From NCBI RefSeq assembly GCF_007828955.1, contig NZ_VIVR01000001.1:5394001-5458000 (forward strand): a stretch of 64,000 nt of DNA. Reading direction: 5' to 3'. The position numbers and the translations under genes were made by a program. Positions 60,969 through 64,000 of this stretch are shown here, piece by piece; position 1 is the first letter of the stretch; each line of letters begins with the position of its first letter. The notes beneath the pieces are model-generated. The model was not told where the DNA came from and did not search any database. It saw only the letters and a list, made by a program, of their open reading frames with translations. Source of the stretch: Kitasatospora atroaurantiaca (lineage in GTDB: Bacteria; Actinomycetota; Actinomycetes; Streptomycetales; Streptomycetaceae).

Positions 60969-61664
60969 ATGGACCCCCCGATGCCGTACGACCCCCCGAC
61001 CCATTCGGTCGAGCGCTCGCTGCGCCGGGCCGGTGCCCGGCTCGTGGCGGGGTTGGACGAGGTCGGCCGCGGAGCCTGGGCCGGGCCCGTGACGGTGGGC
61101 GCGGCGGTGACCGGACTGCGCAAGCCGCCGGAGGGGCTCACCGACTCCAAGCTGCTCACCGAGCGCCGCCGCAACGAGCTCGCACCGCTGCTGGCGGACT
61201 GGGTCCACGCGTACGCGCTCGGTCACGCCTCGCCGGAGGAGTGCGACGAGCTCGGGATGACCGCCGCTCTGCGGCTCGCGGCGCAGCGTGCGTTGGAGGC
61301 GCTCCCGGTCCAGCCGGACGCGATCATCCTCGACGGCAAGCACGACTATCTCGGCGGGCCCTGGCGGGTGCGGACGGTGATCAAGGGCGACCAGTCCTGC
61401 ATCTGTGTCTCGGCCGCGTCGGTGCTGGCCAAGGTGCAGCGCGACAGCCTGATGGCGGAGATCGGGGACGATCACCCGGCGTTCGGGTTCGCCGACAACG
61501 CCGGTTATCCCTCGCCGGTGCACCGCGCGGCGCTGGAGGAGTACGGGCCTACCGAGTACCACCGGCTCTCCTGGGCGTACCTGGACGGGCTGCCCAGGTG
61601 GAGCCACCTGAAGCGGGTCCGGGCCGTGGCCGAGCAGGACGAGCAGCTCGCGCTGGATTTCTGA
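60969..61664 (+). CDS. rnhB: ribonuclease HII
   Basis: Cuts RNA primers and misincorporated ribonucleotides in DNA. 231 residues. Catalytic Asp30-Glu31 in GLDEVGRGAWAGPV, further acidic residue in IILDGKHDYL, and the SAASVLAKVQRD and GYPSPVHRAAL segments. ATG 60969 has AGGAAG seven bases upstream; ATG 60981 is a second option in frame. Starts 112 bases after the TetR gene. Confidence 0.96.
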   Translation: MDPPMPYDPPTHSVERSLRRAGARLVAGLDEVGRGAWAGPVTVGAAVTGLRKPPEGLTDSKLLTERRRNELAPLLADWVHAYALGHASPEECDELGMTAALRLAAQRALEALPVQPDAIILDGKHDYLGGPWRVRTVIKGDQSCICVSAASVLAKVQRDSLMAEIGDDHPAFGFADNAGYPSPVHRAALEEYGPTEYHRLSWAYLDGLPRWSHLKRVRAVAEQDEQLALDF

Positions 61665-61765
61665 CGATTCGTCCGCTCTCCCGGAGCGGTCGGTAGCGGC
61701 TGTGCGTGTGTCCAAAGGGTGGGGCGCCCGTGCGCATCCGACCGGCATTTGATAGATATCCGGGT

Positions 61766-62428
61766 ATGCCAGTCTTCCCCGAGGAGCCGGAGATTCACGA
61801 GAGCATCCCGGGCGCCGGCGTTCCCTTCCCCCGCGAGTCGGACGCACATGCCCCCCGTACGCCTGCCGTCGGCAGCGCGTCCCCTGTCCCCACGTCCCCC
61901 GTTGTCCCGCGCCCCGCGGCGCCGCGACCGGCGGTGCCCCGTCCTGCCTCGCCCATGGGCGACCGGCCGGGGCCTGCGGCCCGTTCTGCGCAGATCCCCA
62001 AGCCCGGTCCCGGGCCCCGTCGGGCCGTCCCGACCGTGCAGCTGGTGCCCGCGGCCGCGCGGGACGCGGTCGAGCGGGCCGACGAGGCGGTGGACACCCT
62101 GCTGGAGTCGGGTCGCGGGCCCGCCGACATTCTGGTGCTGACGGTCGGTGAGCCGCACCCGTGGCAGCAGCACGAACTCTCCTTCGGCGAGGACCGCTAC
62201 TGGGCCCAGCTCGCCGAGGCGGGCGACGTGTTCTACGCGGACGCCGCGACCACGCGGCCGCTGCGCCGGGACGTCGTGGTGCTGGTCGTCAACGACGGTG
62301 CTGCCGGGCGGGTGGAGCAGGCGGCCCGGAAGGCTCTCGGTCACGCCGGCAAGCTGCTGGTGGTGTGTGGTGAGTCCGCGCTGGTCGCGCCGCTGTTCCC
62401 CGGGGTGAGCAGGCCCGTACCGGCCTGA
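61766..62428 (+). CDS. hypothetical protein with Pro-rich N terminus
   Basis: 220 residues. The first 100 residues are Pro/Arg/Ala-rich and probably disordered; the C-terminal half has an alpha/beta pattern (ADILVLTVGEPHPWQQHEL, RRDVVVLVVNDGAAGRV, GKLLVVCGESALVAPLF) resembling the tail domain of actinobacterial UvrD-like proteins, a weak impression only. ATG 61766 is the start with AT-rich upstream sequence. Its stop is followed by a hairpin. Function unknown. Confidence 0.6.
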   Translation: MPVFPEEPEIHESIPGAGVPFPRESDAHAPRTPAVGSASPVPTSPVVPRPAAPRPAVPRPASPMGDRPGPAARSAQIPKPGPGPRRAVPTVQLVPAAARDAVERADEAVDTLLESGRGPADILVLTVGEPHPWQQHELSFGEDRYWAQLAEAGDVFYADAATTRPLRRDVVVLVVNDGAAGRVEQAARKALGHAGKLLVVCGESALVAPLFPGVSRPVPA

Positions 62429-62436
62429 CCTGTGAT

Positions 62437-62475
62437 GCGGCGGCCCGGGATGGCCCCGGCGTTCCGGGTCGCCGC
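62437..62475. terminator. hairpin between convergent hypothetical genes
   Basis: 14-base arms (62437-62450 and 62462-62475) pair with two G-T wobbles around an 11-base loop, in the 50-base gap between convergent genes. Confidence 0.7.
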
Positions 62476-62478
62476 TCG

Positions 62479-63111
62479 TCAGCTGGTCGCCGCGCGGCGG
62501 ACGGTGTCGATCGAGGTGATCGCCGCCGGTCTCCAGGGGCGTTCAGGGGCCGGCTCGCGCGCGGCGCGCGGCGCGAACTCGGTGACGGTGTGTACCGGGC
62601 CGTCCGCCCAGGAGCCCGAGTGCGGGTTGCGTCCCCGGCGGCCGTCCCCCAGTGACTGCCAGCCGGTCGGTGTGAGCGCGATGTACGAGCCGCAGCGCAG
62701 GCCGTGCAGGGCCGAGGCGTCGCGCAGCGCCCACATCCAGGCGCCGTCCTGCTCCGTCCAGTCGGCCGAGCCCTCGCGGCAGCGCAGCAGCACCGCCGTA
62801 CGGGTGGGACTGGCGAGCCGCAGGTCGTGCGGAGTGACCTGGCGCAGCTGGGTGAGGATCGCGTTCCGATGGTGCCAACCGTCGAGGATGTGCGCCCGGG
62901 CGGCGAACGAGGCCGATGCCGTCACATGGTGCTGGGCGTCCAGCACGGCCACCACGGTGGTGCCCGGCTGAGGCAGGTGCCGCTGGTGCAGCTCGGCCAC
63001 GAACTCGCGCGGGGCCCGCAGCAGGGGGATCCCGGAGTTCGACCAGGTCTCGAGGTCGAGCATCCGTTTCCGGGCGGAGGAGAGCTGACCTCGGTCGATA
63101 CCGTTGATCAC
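62479..63111 (-). CDS. conserved hypothetical protein
   Basis: 210 residues, soluble. It contains two segments resembling RadC/JAB folds (TVVAVLDAQHHVTASASF and HHRNAILTQLR) but no complete metal motif is visible. GTG 63111 with AGGAGG a few bases upstream. A 12-base palindrome GTACG-AA-CGTAC lies 32 bases upstream (63143-63154). Convergent with the Pro-rich protein gene. I do not recognise a function. Confidence 0.6.
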   Translation of the reverse strand: MINGIDRGQLSSARKRMLDLETWSNSGIPLLRAPREFVAELHQRHLPQPGTTVVAVLDAQHHVTASASFAARAHILDGWHHRNAILTQLRQVTPHDLRLASPTRTAVLLRCREGSADWTEQDGAWMWALRDASALHGLRCGSYIALTPTGWQSLGDGRRGRNPHSGSWADGPVHTVTEFAPRAAREPAPERPWRPAAITSIDTVRRAATS

Positions 63112-63338
63112 GATCCTCCTTCCCCGACCCGCAGGCGTGCGGGTACGAACGTACGCCGAAGGCCGGGTCCGTCGGGACCGGAGGCTGGGTACGGTCCAAT
63201 TCTCAGGTCAGATGGGCCCGACCGGCAACGATGAAATGATGAACGGCGCCCGAAACTCGGTGTTCTGCCGGATATATTCCACTCCGGCGCGGGTGCCATT
63301 CGGCTGACGGTGCATCGGATCGGATCCGGAGGCCACGC

Positions 63339-63366
63339 TCACGCCTGGACCGTCACGCCTGGACCG
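63339..63366. repeat. 14-bp tandem duplication at the RecQ stop codon
   Basis: TCACGCCTGGACCG is repeated exactly twice in tandem (63339-63352, 63353-63366). The downstream copy contains the stop codon (63353-63355) of the minus-strand gene; the other copy lies in the 3' flank. Confidence 0.9.
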
Positions 63367-64000
63367 CGAGAACCAGCGGCAGGACCGCGCTCGCCCCGGC
63401 TTTCCTCAGCAGCCGCGCCGCCACCGTGACCGTCCAGCCGGAGTCCACCAGGTCGTCGACCAGCAGCACCGGACCGGAGGCGGCGGCCAGCGCGGACCTG
63501 AGCTCGTCCGGCACCAGCAGCGTCCCGGCGAGCGAGTGCAGCCGCTGGGCGCTGTTGCTCCTGGGCCCATGGGGTGGCCGGCCGGCCGCGTACTCGATCC
63601 GCCCGAGCAGCGGCAGTCGGCCGATCGCGGCGATCTGGGCGCCCAGGCTCTCCACCAGCACCGGACGGGTGCCCGAGGCCATCGTCACCACCCCGACCGG
63701 CCGGGCGGGCCGGCTGCCGTCGGAGCCCTCGGGGCCGGCCCAGCCGCCGGGGCCGCGAGCCCAGTCGGCCAGCACGCTGACCAGGGCGTCCACCACCTCG
63801 GTGGGGGCGGGACCGTCCGGTGCGTGCTCGGCGAGCATGGTGCGCAGGCGGTTGCCCCAGCCGATGTCGGAGAGCCGCCCCAGCGCCCGGCCGGTCTCGG
63901 CCTGCTCGCCGGCCGGAATCCGGCCCTTGAGCGCCACGCCGAGGGCGTCCATGCCGGTCGGCCAGAGCCGGCGCGGCTCGAACGTGACGCCGGGCCGCCC
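63353..64000 (-). CDS. RecQ-type helicase, C-terminal part with phosphoribosyltransferase domain (runs off window)
   Basis: C-terminal fragment of 215 codons, open to the window edge; the sequence reads without a stop into GRPGVTFEPRRLWPTGM, so the start codon is beyond position 64000. The segment GRALGRLSDIGWGNRLR and the end with VLLVDDLVDSGWTVTVAARLLRKAGA (a phosphoribosyltransferase PRPP loop, DDLVDSG) match the C-terminal PRTase tail of actinobacterial RecQ-like helicases. The helicase core is not in the window, so this is inferred from the tail. ATG 63952 would give a standalone 199-residue protein but the upstream homology argues against it. Confidence 0.8.
   Translation of the reverse strand, partial: GRPGVTFEPRRLWPTGMDALGVALKGRIPAGEQAETGRALGRLSDIGWGNRLRTMLAEHAPDGPAPTEVVDALVSVLADWARGPGGWAGPEGSDGSRPARPVGVVTMASGTRPVLVESLGAQIAAIGRLPLLGRIEYAAGRPPHGPRSNSAQRLHSLAGTLLVPDELRSALAAASGPVLLVDDLVDSGWTVTVAARLLRKAGASAVLPLVLAVQA

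Noticed and set aside
63353..63952. Stand-alone 199-residue phosphoribosyltransferase
   Set aside because: The frame continues open through the window edge with helicase-like sequence, so the ATG at 63952 is more likely an internal Met of a RecQ-type protein.

Overview
The window is high-GC actinobacterial chromosome. Frequent GTG starts, purine-rich ribosome sites, actinobacterial GAAC-N4-GTTC SOS boxes, a conservon operon and the recA-recX, miaB-miaA-dapF-hflX and lexA-nrdR-nrdJ neighbourhoods all point to a member of the Streptomycetaceae (Streptomyces or Kitasatospora). The genus cannot be settled from sequence reading alone. Most of the window looks like conserved core chromosome with accessory islands at about 26-34 kb (secreted proteases and a siderophore operon) and 43-60 kb (HTH/Clp pair, conservon with P450s, sugar transporter, large secreted protein, efflux pump). 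I saw no tRNA, rRNA, CRISPR array, insertion sequence or integrated phage.

0-10 kb: the 5' part of an Lhr-type helicase (truncated by the window edge), a membrane-anchored subtilisin-like peptidase, a DUF3046 protein, an AI-2E family permease, SOS-controlled recA followed by recX, an RNase Y homologue, and a FAD monooxygenase on the other strand. 10-17 kb: the glutamate ABC importer gluABCD, divergent from the two-component system gluR-gluK, then an orphan TAXI-type binding protein. 17-26 kb: miaB, a LigB-like protein, a small antitoxin-like protein, miaA, a membrane protein, dapF, a second RelA/SpoT-like enzyme (rshA type) and hflX.

26-42 kb: two paralogous secreted trypsin-like lipoproteins, divergent from a four-gene, overlapping NRPS-independent siderophore (NIS) operon. 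That operon has an aerobactin-like gene set (NIS synthetase, acetyltransferase, N-hydroxylase, NIS synthetase) behind a candidate iron box. It is followed by a DinG-type helicase, lexA, and nrdR-nrdJ with candidate SOS and NrdR boxes between the divergent lexA and nrdR.

42-64 kb: an XRE regulator divergent from a small HTH gene that appears leaderless and sits behind twin palindromic operators, with a Clp-N-domain protein. Next comes a conservon (cvnABCD) translationally coupled to a CYP157-like P450 that lacks the ExxR arginine, then a canonical CYP154-like P450. A CUT1 sugar ABC transporter without its own ATPase follows, then a 1,035-residue secreted protein with a duplicated end domain, a DUF4173 membrane protein, a DHA2-type efflux pump with a divergent TetR regulator and twin operators, rnhB, two uncharacterised genes, and the 3' end of a RecQ-type helicase with a phosphoribosyltransferase tail.

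The window holds several connected regulatory circuits readable from sequence: LexA with recA and lexA, NrdR with nrdR-nrdJ, a putative iron repressor with the NIS operon, GluR-GluK beside gluABCD, and two local repressors each with paired operators. Assignments rest on motif reading; no database search was run.
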